In this document: one piece after another, positions 21,988 through 33,279 of the stretch
Layout: each line of letters begins with the position of its first letter
How positions within the stretch are numbered: position 1 is the first letter of the stretch
DNA from: Heterocephalus glaber
Taxonomy: Eukaryota > Chordata > Mammalia > Rodentia > Bathyergidae
Direction of reading: 5' to 3'
Length of the DNA: 64,000 nucleotides
NCBI RefSeq assembly: GCF_000247695.1
Contig: NW_004624778.1
Coordinates: 9,786,742-9,850,741 of the forward strand
Notes under the pieces: generated by a model
Told to the model about the DNA's origin: nothing
Seen by the model: the letters and a program-made list of their open reading frames with translations, nothing else
Database searches by the model: none
Program-made: the position numbers and the translations under genes

Positions 21988-24092
21988 GGGACTTGGGGAT
22001 GTAGCTCAATGGTAGAGCACATGCTTAGCATGTGGAAAGCCCAGTGTTCAATCGCCAACAACCCCTCAAAAATAAATACATAAGTAACAAAAACTCCAAA
22101 TTACTGTTTTGGTGGTGGTGGTGGTACTGGGGTTCTGACCCAGAGGCACTGTGCCACTGAACCACATCCTTAGAGGGGTTTTAAATTTTTTTCATTGTGT
22201 CTGTTTGTTTGTTTGTTTGTTTGAGACAGGGTCTCACTATGTTGTTCAGGCTGGGCTTGAACTCACTATGTAGCCCAGGCTGGCCTGGAACATCATTGCA
22301 GTCTTCCTCCTCTCTCTCTCTCTCCTGAGTGCTGAGATTACAGGAATGTGCCACCACACCCAGCAACAAATTTTCTCCTTCTGACCTAGGCATGGTGGCA
22401 TATTCCTGCAGTACCAGAACTCAGAAGGCTAAGGCAAGAAGATTGTTCAAGGCCAGCCTGGGCTACACAGTGAGTTCAAGGCCAGTCTGAAATACATAGT
22501 GAGACTGTCTTAGAGAACCAAAAATAATAAAAGACCTTTTTTCATTTTGAGATAGTCTTACTAATTTGCCCAGCTGGCCTTGGATTTGCAGTCATCTTGC
22601 CTCAGCCTACCAAGTTCTGGGAATGCGGCATGCCCTACTGTGCTCAGCCCAAACTACTTTTAATCACAAAATTATCTACAGATTATAAAAAATTGCAACA
22701 ATTCAAAAGGTTTTAAAGTCAAAGATTTGAAATAATGAAAACCTCAACTTGTATGACATGTTGATTTAGCTAGCCTTAGACCTTTATGTTAAGCGGAATC
22801 TTGTAGCATTTTTATCTCACTGCTTTTACCTACATGAAATAATGACCAACTGTACATTCTCATACATGTCACTTACTACACATATGTATGCATTTAGGAC
22901 TAAAATTGCTGGGATATTCAAATTTAGGTGGTGCATCCCTGTAATCCAAGCACTTGGAAGGCTGAGGCAGGAGGATTGCCATGAGTTTGAGGCTAGCCTG
23001 GGCTACATGGTGAGTTCAAGGCCAGCCTGAACTACATAGCAAGACCTTGTGTCAGAAGACAAATTTAGAAAATTCTACCAGAATGTTTTCCAAAATGATT
23101 GTATTAATTTATACTCTCACCAGATGTGTGTGTGCCCCACTTGCTTCACATACTCATGAATCCTTGTTATTATCATTTAAATTTTTTAAAACTATAGCCA
23201 GGCACAGTGGTGTCATCTGTAACCCCAGCTACCTGGGAAGCTAACCCAGGAGGGTCATAAGTTCAAGCCCAGCATGAGTAACTTAGGGAGATTCAGAAAT
23301 AAAAAATAAAAAAGGACTAGTGATGTAGTTCCATGTGAAGGCCCTGGTAATAAATACATACATACATACATAGATAAATATTTTGAGACAGGTCTTGCCA
23401 AATCATCCAGGATGGTCTTGAATTTGCAATCCTCCTCCTGCTTCAGCCTCCCAAGTAGCTAGGGTTACAGGTGTGTGCCACCACATCCCACTAAGCTTTT
23501 AAAAAATAAATAGTAAATGGTGACTATTTTAAAGTGCCTTCCTTAGCATCAATGAAGAGGCAGCAAAATAAGGTAAAAATGGATAGGGTTGTGGTTGCTC
23601 CCTTTGAGGGAGCAGTTCATTCATTCATTTACCCAGTTAACATTTTTGAACACTAGCCACTGCTAGGCACTAGGATAAAACACTGAACCAAACAGGTGGT
23701 TCGCTGCCCTCATTAAGTTTATAGCTATAATGATCCATGTCTGATTAACTGTAGGTTGTTGTGGTGATATTGGGGATTGAATCCAAGAGCACACTACCAC
23801 TGAGCTACATATATATATGAATGACAGGGTCTTGCTAAGTTGTCTAGAATGGTTTCAAAGTTAGAATCCTCCTAGGGTGGCCATGGTGGTACATGCCTGT
23901 AATCCCAGCACTTCAGAGGCTGAGGCAGGAGGATCGCTGTCAGCCTGTGGTACATAGTGAGTTCAAACCTAGCCTGAACTACATAGCAAGACCCTGTTTC
24001 AAAAAACAAAATAAAACAAAACCCAAAAAGAATCCTCCTGCCTCAGCTGCCAGAGTAGCTAGTATTACATGCGTGTGCCATTGTGTCCAGCT
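21988..24092. repeat. SINE-dense block
   Basis: ID sense 21,988-22,078; ID antisense 22,104-22,178; B1 antisense 22,200-22,366 and 22,540-22,650; B1 sense 22,385-22,520 and 22,925-23,056; B1-dID sense 23,197-23,372 with (CATA)n tail; B1 antisense 23,374-23,492; B1-dID antisense 23,757-24,092 split by a sense B1 at 23,878-24,028, with AGAATCCTCCT on both sides. An old mammalian-wide repeat lies at about 23,610-23,720. Confidence 0.82.
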
Positions 24093-24409
24093 GAAGTCTG
24101 GTATTTATGCCAGCCAAACCAGAGAATATCCGGTTCGTCACCTCTGGTCCCAAATAACTCAGCAACCAATCCCACCAAATCTCAATCACTTGCCTGAATG
24201 TTTGAAAGACAAGGGCATCAACACACATATTTAGCCACCAGAGGACAGTCATATCTTTGAAATACAAAGGGGAAGGAAAAAGGACAAACCTAGTCCTTGG
24301 ACCTGTCCCCTAGCGTCTGGAGCCAACATCAATCACGTGGTGAGACTCACTCTAACAGGGATACAAGGAGGCCAGCACCAAACCACTCTCTTACCTCAAG
24401 GTTGGTTGT

Positions 24410-24556
24410 TTATTGTTTGTTTTTGAGACAGTCTCTCATTATGCAGCCCAAGTTGACCTTTAACTCACTATGTAGCCTAGGATGGCCTTGAAGATCTTCC
24501 TGCCTCTGCATCCCGAATGCTGGGATTACAGGCTGGCACCACCACACCCCACCTAC
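24410..24556 (-). repeat. B1 SINE
   Basis: TTTTTGAGACAGTCTCTCAT to CACCACCACACCCCACC with the internal duplication. Confidence 0.85.
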
Positions 24557-25610
24557 CTCAGGTCTAGGACTGCACCAATTTATCATGAGGTCCTACTCTC
24601 CAGAGAGGAGGAGGACATAAGAAAACCTGGTGCAGGACAGGATGAACTAGATGAGAGGGTCTCCCAAACCAAACACTTCCAAGGAAGGTAACCACAGAGG
24701 AACCCCTGGAGAGGGCTCTAGGGCACCCAGAGACCTCTCCCATGTCAAGAACTCACTGAAGGGGTCAGTGAGCATTTCCTGAGAAACCCCTAGCCTTCTC
24801 TTTCTGCTCCCTAGCCTGGTGTGGGGGATGTACTTCCACTCTTTGTTTTTGTTTGTTTGTTTAGTTAGCTGGTTAATTGGTTTTTTTCATGACCCAAATA
24901 TTGTCAAAGCCTCACATTCCCTCCACAATCTGGGGCTTGAGCAGCTTTGGGAAAACATAAACAAGGGTCTACCTAGCCTCCTTCCACCCATTGATGAGTA
25001 CAGAGCTTTTTTGAATGAGAAGATGGGAAGGGGAGGAGTTACAGGGAAGAAAATGCTAATATTTCAAAATCCCAACTCTCCACAGGGTTGCAAGAATGCA
25101 GGTCCTTGGTCCAAGTCTAGCACACAGTAAGAAAGCAAGGAGCATCAGCTGTTACAAGTTCACGGTTCCCTACTTGAATTCCAAAGCTCCCAGAGCTCTA
25201 AAAATCCAAAGGTTTTTCATAATGCATTTGGCAAAACCTGATCTGACCTGAAATCATTTGGCAGCAAAACCTCTCCCAGGCCACCACTTGGTCAACTGCA
25301 GAAATCTAGAGTATGTATCCCAGATGCCATTAAGAGGTTATGGGTTTAGGGTGTAAGCATCTGCTTTCAACAGTCTGGAACATTCTGAATCCTGAAACAT
25401 AGCTGGCCCCAGGGACTTGTTTCTCTATGAAATCTGGGGTCTTTATCATACCTCTGCTGTTACCTAGCCAGATGTGGTGGGCAGGTCCCAGGCCAGCCCT
25501 CAGCTTCAAGTCTCCCTTGTTCACACCCCACACCCCTCCCCCTCCCTTAGGATGTGGGTGGGACCTTGACGTGGTTCCTTTTAGGCGTCAACTGAATTAA
25601 GGAATACCTA
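24557..25610. other. Unique intergenic sequence
   Basis: No repeat of the window's main families and no convincing exon. The two longest open frames (about 100 and 67 codons) have no recognisable domain. Confidence 0.5.
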
Positions 25611-25611
25611 G

Positions 25612-25704
25612 AGGGTTGGGGATGTAGGGCAGTGATAGAACACTTACCTAGTAGCACAAGGCCCTGTGTTTTATTTCCAGCACTGAAAAACAAAACAAAG
25701 CAAA
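25612..25704 (+). repeat. ID SINE
   Basis: GGTTGGGGATGTAGGGCAGT to TTTCCAGCACTGAAAAACAA. Confidence 0.8.
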
Positions 25705-25749
25705 AACACAACTCTAGAGCACTGGTATAGCAATTTCCCGAGGGTCTGT

Positions 25750-26290
25750 GAGCTCCTTTCCAGAGGCGACTGGGAGGTGGATCAGTGGACTGAGTGGGGA
25801 AGCCTGGCCCTTCGTGTGAGTGGGCACCAGCCAGTGGACTGAGGACCCAGATGGAACTACAAAGGCAGAGGGAGGAAAGATAATTTATCTCTCCTCCTTT
25901 CTCTCCCGCTCTCCCCTCCCCTCTCCTCTTGTTTTAGGACATCAGAACTCAGCTCTCTCCAGCCTCTGGACTCCAAGACTAACACCAGTGTCTCTTGGGC
26001 CCTCAGGCCTTAGGCTTGAGTTACACCTTTGACTTCCTGGCTCTGAGGCTTTCAAAGTTGGACTGAGCTACTGAAATCTCTGTAAGTGTCCTGGGACTTA
26101 GTGTCCATAATCACTTGAGCCAATTCCCCTAATAAATCCTCTTTCTTTTTTTTGGTACTGGGGATCAAACTTGGGTCCTTGCACTTGCACAGCAGGTGGC
26201 GAAACCACTGAGCTAAATTCCCGGCCCAATAAATCCTCTTTCATCTAGCTCCTATTGGTTCTGTCTCCCTGAAAAATCCTAATTACATAG
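25750..26290 (+). repeat. Old mammalian interspersed repeat, 3' end
   Basis: GGATCAGTGGACTGAGTGGG, GGACATCAGAACTC and TCCTATTGGTTCTGTCTCCC form a familiar order in an old mammal-wide repeat. Its class (L1M or LTR) could not be decided. It is split by a young GTACC-SINE. Confidence 0.55.
26146..26227 (-). repeat. GTACC-SINE, 'TTTCG' subfamily, exact 15-bp duplication
   Basis: AATAAATCCTCTTTC at 26,131-26,145 and 26,228-26,242. The element reads GTTTCGCCACCTGCTGTGC, the second subfamily pattern. Confidence 0.93.
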
Positions 26291-26327
26291 ACGTGTTCAT
26301 TGCTACAATGAAAAGGTGGAGATTTTT

Positions 26328-26585
26328 TTGTTATCTTTTGAGATAGGACCTTAATATGTAGTTCAGGCTGGCCTTGAACTCACTATGTAGCCTATGCTGG
26401 TCTCAAACTTGTGGCAATACTTCTGCCTTGGCCTCCCAAATGCTGGGATTACAGGCAGGCACCACTATGCCCAGCAGGTGGAGAGATTTTTTTTTAAGTT
26501 ATAATTAAGATGTCAAGCCAATTAACTGTTTTTCCAGTATTCGGGGTTGGATTGAACCAAGGGCCTTTGGGCTGAGATACATCTT

Positions 26586-26644
<59 letters not shown>

Positions 26645-26838
26645 CCTCCCTCTCTCCCTCTCCTCTCTCCCTCTCCTCCCTCCCTCCCTCCCTCCTTCCT
26701 TCCTTCCTTCCTTCCTTCTTCAGAAGCAGGACATTGCTGAGTTGTTAAATTACTGGGGCTGGGCTCAGACTTGTGATCCTCCTACCTGAGCCTACCAAAG
26801 TGCTGGGATTACAGGTGTGCACCATCAAGCCTGGCTGA
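26328..26838 (-). repeat. B1 and B1-dID with microsatellite linker
   Basis: B1 at 26,328-26,478. B1-dID at 26,540-26,838 whose ID/B1 linker is replaced by (TC)n at 26,591-26,640, then C/T tetramers and (CTTC)n to about 26,719. Confidence 0.82.
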
Positions 26839-26867
26839 ACCCAGTTGATTTTTAATCAAAGGGGAGA

Positions 26868-26958
26868 ATGTTGGGGGTATAGCTCAGTGCTTGAGCACTT
26901 GCCTAGCATTCATGAGGCCCTGTATTTGATCCCCAGTTCTACAAAAACCCAAAACCCA
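26868..26958 (+). repeat. ID SINE
   Basis: GTTGGGGGTATAGCTCAGTG to TTTGATCCCCAGTTCTAC with a CAAAAACCC tail. Confidence 0.82.
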
Positions 26959-28889
26959 AAAAACTCTTGGTTTAATGGGCCTGATTTAATCAGGTAAGAG
27001 TCTTTGCAAAAAACGACTGGGCCCTCCCTGAGGTCAGAACTCTCAGTTGTTGGGTTTGAAGAAGTCATGCTGTGAGACCTATGGAGGGGCCATTTGGCAA
27101 GGACCTGTGGGCAGCCTTTAGTTGTAATAGTGCCCAGCTGACCACCAGCAGAAAAAGAGGACCTCAGTCCTTCAACTGCAGGAAGAAGAATCAGCCCACA
27201 GCCTGGGTGAGCTGTGTGTGTGTGTTGGCGGGGTGGGGGGGAGTCCTTCCCCAACTTGAGCCTCTGGTGGCTGTGCAGCCCCAGCTCACATCTTGGCTAT
27301 AGCCCAGTGAGACCTGGAGCTATCAGCCATGCCAGCTTGGCCTCCTCACTAAAAAGCAAGCGAAGTGTGTGTTGTTTTAATCTGCTAGATGTTGGCAGTG
27401 TTTATGCAGTGTAGGAACCTAGAGACCTCCCTAACCTCCTTGGGCCTCTGCTGCCCAGTTGTAACTCAAGGAGATGGTAGGACAGGGTCAAGCCTGGGCA
27501 TCTGTCCAGCTCAAGTTTTGGGAGACCGTGGGAGGCAGATGCCAAGTGTTCTAGTGTTGGGAGAAGGGAGACTGATCCTCCAAGGGGTGAGGAGATTAGG
27601 ACTGTGGGTCCCAGAGAGGTATGTATTGAGGCGACTGGTGCACGGACACAGAAAAATACAGACAGCAGAGGACACATCCTGAGTCCCCAGTGACCCATCT
27701 GCCAAGCTGGACCCATCTACCACAGCTGGCACTGCTCCTGGTTACAGAAGCGATCAACTTTCAAAAGCAGGACAAACAAACATTCTCTCTTCCCTGCTTT
27801 TAAGGCAAGGTCCACCATCCTGGACATCTGCCCCATATCTGTTCATTTCAGAAGGCAAAGGGTCCCCTCGCAGCAAATGCTGTGTTGAGGCCTCTGAACC
27901 ATTGGGCTGTGTGACCTCTACAACTGCTCTGGGGGCCTCATGGGGAGCTGAGTCAGAGGGCATCAGGTTTCCTGCTAGCTCCTGGCAAACTTCTCAAGTG
28001 GATGAAGTTGTGCTTCTGTGTGCTCCCACCCAGCCAATCTGCCAAGTCTCCCTGCTTCCCACATCCACTGCTATCTGCCTCTGCCTTTCCTCCCCCAGAT
28101 ACTCCCTCTCGCACAGCTGACACTCTCATCTGACTGGCTGAAGGGATTGTCCTTTATTAAATTCCTTGGGGGATGAGCTCATTAAACCTTGTTATGGGTC
28201 ACTTCTATTTCAGGGAGAATAAATTTGCTGCAACCCATGGACAGCTAGGCTAGTTAATTGAAATCTGAGAAAGGGGTTGGGGTAGGTAGGGGTCTGGGGG
28301 AGGTGGTAAAGAAACCCTGAAAATATGGGGAGGATCTAGCTGAGCAAGAAACTGAAGGCTCCTTGGAAGGAAGAGGCTGAGGTACAGATGCAGGCGCTGA
28401 TAGGGAGGAAAACCTAGGCCAGGGAGGGGGAGGGGGCAGGAACCTAGTGTCAGCTGCAGCCTGATCCACTGAGATGGCCTTGAAGCTTCCTCCCAGGACT
28501 CTGAGCTCACCCCCGCCAGATATATGAGTCCAGACTGGCACGAAGCGATAAGGGCCTAGGCTGGGATGTGGCAGCAGTGATGAAAAAGAAGGAGATATGA
28601 GAGAACTTGGAAACAAATTTGATATGAGGATGAACGAGAGGAAAGAGCCCAAGATGACCTTTAAAGATCCCTGAAGAATGGGGCTAGGTGCCAGAGTACA
28701 AGGCCAGCAGAGGCCTCAGGTCAATGTCAAGTTCACTGCTCTATTATTTCAGGAATCTATCTTCACTCATGGGGGGGATTTTTGTATTTCTTATCTTCAG
28801 TCTTCCAGCTTTACATTTATTCATGCATGTATTCAGCTCAAAGGAATGGAGACCTAGTATAAATCAAACCCTTTCCTATATTGAATACT
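26959..28889. other. Unique, comparatively GC-rich intergenic sequence
   Basis: No SINE, L1 or LTR was recognised in almost 2 kb, unusual in this window. It contains a strict G-quadruplex pattern at 28,273-28,300 and a further G-rich tract at 28,419-28,438. Open frames are short and overlap on both strands. It could be regulatory; the sequence alone does not show it. Confidence 0.5.
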
Positions 28890-29322
28890 TGTCTTAGTTA
28901 CTTTTTCGTTGCTGGGACAAAATACAGGACACCCACAAGTTAAAGGAGGAAATGTACATTTTAGCTCATAGTTTGTAGAGGTTTCAGTCCATAGTTGGCT
29001 GGCTCCAAGGCAGGGTGGCATGGCAAAGGAGAAAGAGTTCATGGGAGGGCAAGCAGAAAGAAAACCCAGGGAAGCAGCAGCATGGAGCCTAACTTTTTCT
29101 TTCATCCCATTCAGGATGTAAGCCTATTGGTTAGTGCCGCCCACAGCAAGGGTGGGCCTTCCCCTTATCCATACCCAGAACTATGCTAAACCAATCTGTG
29201 GACTCATTAGTTATCACACGCCCTTAATTCACATTCATATACTCTAGATCCAGCCACCTCCAAAAAGCCCCACATGTGAGCACATGAGGCTTTAGGGGGA
29301 CATCTAGAAACAAGCCATAACA
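28890..29322 (-). mobile_element. MaLR-type LTR, antisense
   Basis: Starts TGTCTTAGTTACTTTTTCGT and ends AAGCCATAACA. The middle has GTTGGCTGGCTCCAAGGCAG, shared with the 18.3-kb copy. Confidence 0.75.
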
Positions 29323-29649
29323 GCACTGGGATGCAAATATGAACAAATACACTTCTTAGGCCAAACATGGTGAGTCCATTCTGAGGAGTCAGATGCTCTC
29401 AGAATCTCTTTATTTGAATTCCCTCTTTTGAAACAGTTCTGTTAACTTTTAGGACAGTTGCTGCAGAGAAAAGAATACAAAGATGAAAGCTTCAGGTTGG
29501 AGACTTTTATGTCAGATGAACTGGTGGCTTTTGGTAGTGCTGGAGGGCCAGTGATACTCACGCTAAGGCCCTTTGCTGGTCTCTTAACCCTTTAGGCCTG
29601 GATGTGGTTATCTACAACATGAGCGAATAGGCTTAGGTGATTTCTGGTT

Positions 29650-29872
29650 TTGTTTTTATTTTAAACAGAGTCCACTATGTACCTTACACTGCCCTCAAAT
29701 TTACTGTCCTCCTGCCTCAGCCACCTGAGTGCTGGGATTACGTAATGCCTGGCTCCCTATTTAAGTATTTTGAAAAGTTTGTTTTTGAGCTATGGATGAA
29801 GCTCAATGGTACAGTGTGTTTATCATATGCAGGACCCTAGGTTCAATCCCCAGCACTACCAAAAAATAAAAA
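29650..29872. repeat. B1 antisense and ID sense
   Basis: B1 29,650-29,755 (lacks most of its 3' half) and ID 29,786-29,872 (GGATGAAGCTCAATGGTACA). Confidence 0.78.
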
Positions 29873-30624
29873 TTGGACTTCTACCCAAATGTGAGATAAT
29901 TCTTTACTTCAGGAAATAATAATAATCAGTTCCTACAGAGTGAATGTGGGTTGTGATATGGAACCACCACCATTACTGACTCCTTGCATTTCCATGTGGA
30001 GAGGGCTCCATTTGAGCCACACTCCTGGAGTGTCTCTGACCTATCTCTCTTGGGAAGAAAAATGACTTACCAAATTGGTGAATTTCAGGAAACAAACTGA
30101 CCATGCTCAGCTAAGGCTTGCATGGTACTCTCTTGAAGGTTCATCTGTCTACACACAGTATATTCTGAGCCACTGACCATGTAAAACCAAACCAAACCTA
30201 ACCCCGAGTTGTCCAGCTCTCCCTGTAACTGGGAGCATGTCTGTCTCCACTAGCCATTATACAGCGGTAAATCTATGGGGACGGCACATTTACACCAGGT
30301 CCCTCTGATGGAATTTGCCATCTGCCATTAAGTTGACATTTAAATGTCCACCTGTTTCCTGTGTCTTATTGCTCAATTGGTTCCAAACTTGAGAAGGGGA
30401 AGAGATAGAGTTATTATATGTATATCCCACCCTAGCAAGAAGAAAAGAAATACAACTTATCATAGTCCATGTTCTGAGTAAGTCTTCTTTTGGGGATTTC
30501 ATTCTTTTTTCCAAACTGCTCTCACTGTGGCTTTTAACCATTCCAAGAAGTGGGTCTACTTTCAAGCACACTCATTCCCAAAATGGCCTGGGTCCTTATT
30601 CCACCATGACATCTTTCTACCAAG
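29873..30624. other. Unique intergenic sequence
   Basis: No repeat family or exon recognised. Confidence 0.45.
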
Positions 30625-30881
30625 CGTTCCTCCTCCTTCGTCTCTGTCGTCTCCGTCGCCATCGCCATCTCTGCCATCGCCATTACCATCTCCTTCTCCT
30701 CCTTCTTCAAATGAAACCCAGGGCCTCATACATGCCAGGCAAGTGCTCTACCACTGAGCTACATCCTCAGCTTTTTATTTTATTTGAGACAGTTGCCCAG
30801 CTGGCCTGGAACTTAAAAGATTCTTCTGCCTCATTCTCCCTCATAGCTAGGATTATAGGCATGCACCACTATGCCTGGCTT
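30625..30881 (-). repeat. Trinucleotide-rich tract and B1-dID
   Basis: CTC/CGC/CAT-rich imperfect trinucleotides at 30,625-30,705 replace the tail of an antisense B1-dID (30,705-30,881). Confidence 0.75.
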
Positions 30882-31319
30882 CCCTCTTCTCTATGCTGCA
30901 AAATTTTCTTCATTCTTGGAGTCATGAGGCTCTCCACGGAAGCCAAGGTATCTGGCAGCTTCCTTGTCTAAGTTGCTAGGACTCTGAGTGCATAGTTCTC
31001 TGATGCAGTCACACAGCCTTAATGTTAGGGCTCACATCTCTCTTCTCTACTAGGGTGGACCAGGTTGAGCACTGCTCTATAAGGACTTCCTCTGGTCACA
31101 TCTGTGTGACCAGTACCTAGAGTGGTGCTTGACTCTAAAGCAGGTGCCCAGAATACGCTGCTTCAGTGAATGGGTGGCAGGATGACATTCTGACATAATG
31201 TGTGCTTCTTACAGTATTCTATCCTACCCCTTGTGCTTCCAGTAGACAGCCAGCTGACAATTCCTTGTGTCTAGGATTTGGGGTTGGTGCAGAGCAGAAG
31301 GTTTTGAGGTCAATGATTT

Positions 31320-31800
31320 TTTGGGGGGTTAGGGAAACGCTCTGTCACTGAATTATATCCCCAATCCTTTTCTTTCTTTTTTTTGGTACTGGGAATCAAA
31401 CTCGGGACCTCATACTTGCCAGGCAAGTGTAGCGCCACTGAGCTACATACCTGGCTCTAATCCTTTTCTTTTCTTTCTTTTTTTTTTTTTTTGGTACCAG
31501 GGATTGAACTCAGGACCTTGCACCTGCCAGGCAGGCGGGAGAACCACTAAGCTAAATCCCCGGCCCTCCTTTGCTTTTTTTTTGTACCAGGAATCGAACT
31601 CGGGTCCTTGCGCTTGTGCAGCAGGCAGCAAAACCACTGAGCTAAATCCCTGGCCCTTTTCTTTTTTATATTTCATTTCATTTCGTTTTGAGACAGTCTT
31701 GCTAAATTACTCAGGCTGGTCTGGAACTTATATCTTCCTGCCCCTAGCCCTAGTAATCCTGAGTAGCTAGGATTACAGTCATGTGCCACATACCTAATCC
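31320..31800 (-). repeat. B1-dID with three tandem GTACC-SINEs in its linker
   Basis: ID half 31,320-31,366; GTACC-SINEs at 31,376-31,458, 31,476-31,565 and 31,575-31,657, all in the same direction; B1 half 31,670-31,800. AATCCTTTTCTTTC-like sequence recurs between them. The third copy is of the TTTCG-type subfamily (GCTGCCTGCTGCACAAGC). Confidence 0.85.
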
Positions 31801-32044
31801 AGTGATGCTCCTTGTTGTTTAAAACAATTTAAAACTGGGTTGCATGTGTGTCTTTTGGGCACAGAGGGAAATGAAGTATGATGACTCTTGAGAGAGAAGC
31901 AATCTTGCAGGCCTAGAGGAGAGAGAGGTATGGGTAACCCCCCTCCAACACAGGTATCCATGACCGAGATGGCCAGCCTGGCTTCATGGATTGAGAGGCC
32001 TTGGTGGATTACAGGTTTGGCAAAGATTTCTGCTCCCCACACAA

Positions 32045-32392
32045 GGCATGTGTGTTTTTCCTGTTGTTGAGACACAGTGCCCAATACCCACAGCTTAAAG
32101 GAAGAGAGGTTTAATTTGGCTCATGGTTTCTTTCAGAGAATGAAGTTTATGGTCAGCTAGCTCTAAGGAAAGAATATCATGGCAAAAGGATGTGATAGAG
32201 TAAAGATGCTTAGTTCATGGTGGCCAGGAAGCAGATCAGGGAACAGTGCCAGAGAGAAAGGGCCAGGGGACCAGATATAGACTCCAAGGTAATGCCTTCA
32301 TGACCACCCAGACAGAAGTGTGCTTTGTTGCCTGGGTATCTCCTGAGCCAATCAAGTTGACAATCCAATTTAACTGTCACAGCATGAAAACA
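32045..32392 (-). mobile_element. MaLR-type LTR, antisense, partial
   Basis: AAAGGAAGAGAGGTTTAATT and TGGTCAGCTAGCTCTAAGGA match the LTR at 18.3 kb. The right end is less clear than in the other copies. Confidence 0.65.
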
Positions 32393-32555
32393 GAGTCCAG
32401 CTACAGTGTACCACTGTGCTTTGGTAAATGACAGAACTTCATGGTTGGAGGACTAGCCATTCTAACTTTTTGGCCCCTGGATTCTCGGAGTGCCTGGCAG
32501 AGAGGGGCAGAGAGATGAGACTCAGTGAGGACTTTAGAATAGAAATTAAATTGAT

Positions 32556-32642
32556 GTGGTTGGGGATGTGGCTTAGTGATTAAGTCCTTGCCTAGCATGT
32601 ACAAGGCTTTTGGTTCCATCCCCAGTGTTGCTAAATAAATAA
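32556..32642 (+). repeat. ID SINE
   Basis: GGTTGGGGATGTGGCTTAGT to CATCCCCAGTG with an AAATAAATAA tail. Confidence 0.82.
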
Positions 32643-32880
32643 CTCATGTATATGAAATAAAGTGATGTTTTTTGCATGCTTCAGTTGGAGGACTAGATTA
32701 TTACTGACTATAGATGAATTATGTGTCTTTGATAGATCTGAGAAATTCTGTTCTCCCTCCCTTTTATGCCAGAAATTTTGCCATGCCTTGCACTAGCCCA
32801 AAATTTGCTTTATCATTCCTGCATCTGTTTCCTAGAAAGTGGCCACATGGAGAGTATGTTGTCATTACAGAGACAACACA

Positions 32881-32940
32881 GTGACAGTGATGTGTCCTCA
32901 TAACACACTGGTGACAGTGATGAGTCATCATAACAGCCTG
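32881..32940. repeat. 30-bp tandem duplication
   Basis: Two units (32,881-32,910 and 32,911-32,940) agree at 26 of 30 positions. The second contains TGAGTCA (32,921-32,927), an AP-1 consensus missing from the first. Confidence 0.8.
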
Positions 32941-33279
32941 GGGCAAGCTTGGCACACAGGGGAGATCCCTTCAGTCAGTGGGTGCTTCATGTCAGAGACT
33001 AAAGGCCGCAATCAATACAGTCCTATGGGTCACCTCCTGGTAAGGATGGAGAGGGAAGAGGCGGCCCAAAATCAAGTTATGGACTTAGGGGAAGATGGTG
33101 AACAGCAGAGAAACAGCCTCTCCGAGATTTGGTGTCCAGACACTTGAACATAGCAAGACAGGAAAAAAGATAGGAAGAAGGGAAGTGGGCCCCAGGACCC
33201 AGCAATGATTTGAAGCAAGAATTGAGGCCCATAGGAAGAGCAAGGAGAGAGTCTTAAATGAAGGATGAGATGGTAAGTG

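Noticed and set aside
28254..28652. 132-codon minus-strand open frame
   Set aside because: The S/P/L-rich product is the reverse of a G-rich purine tract; no domain.
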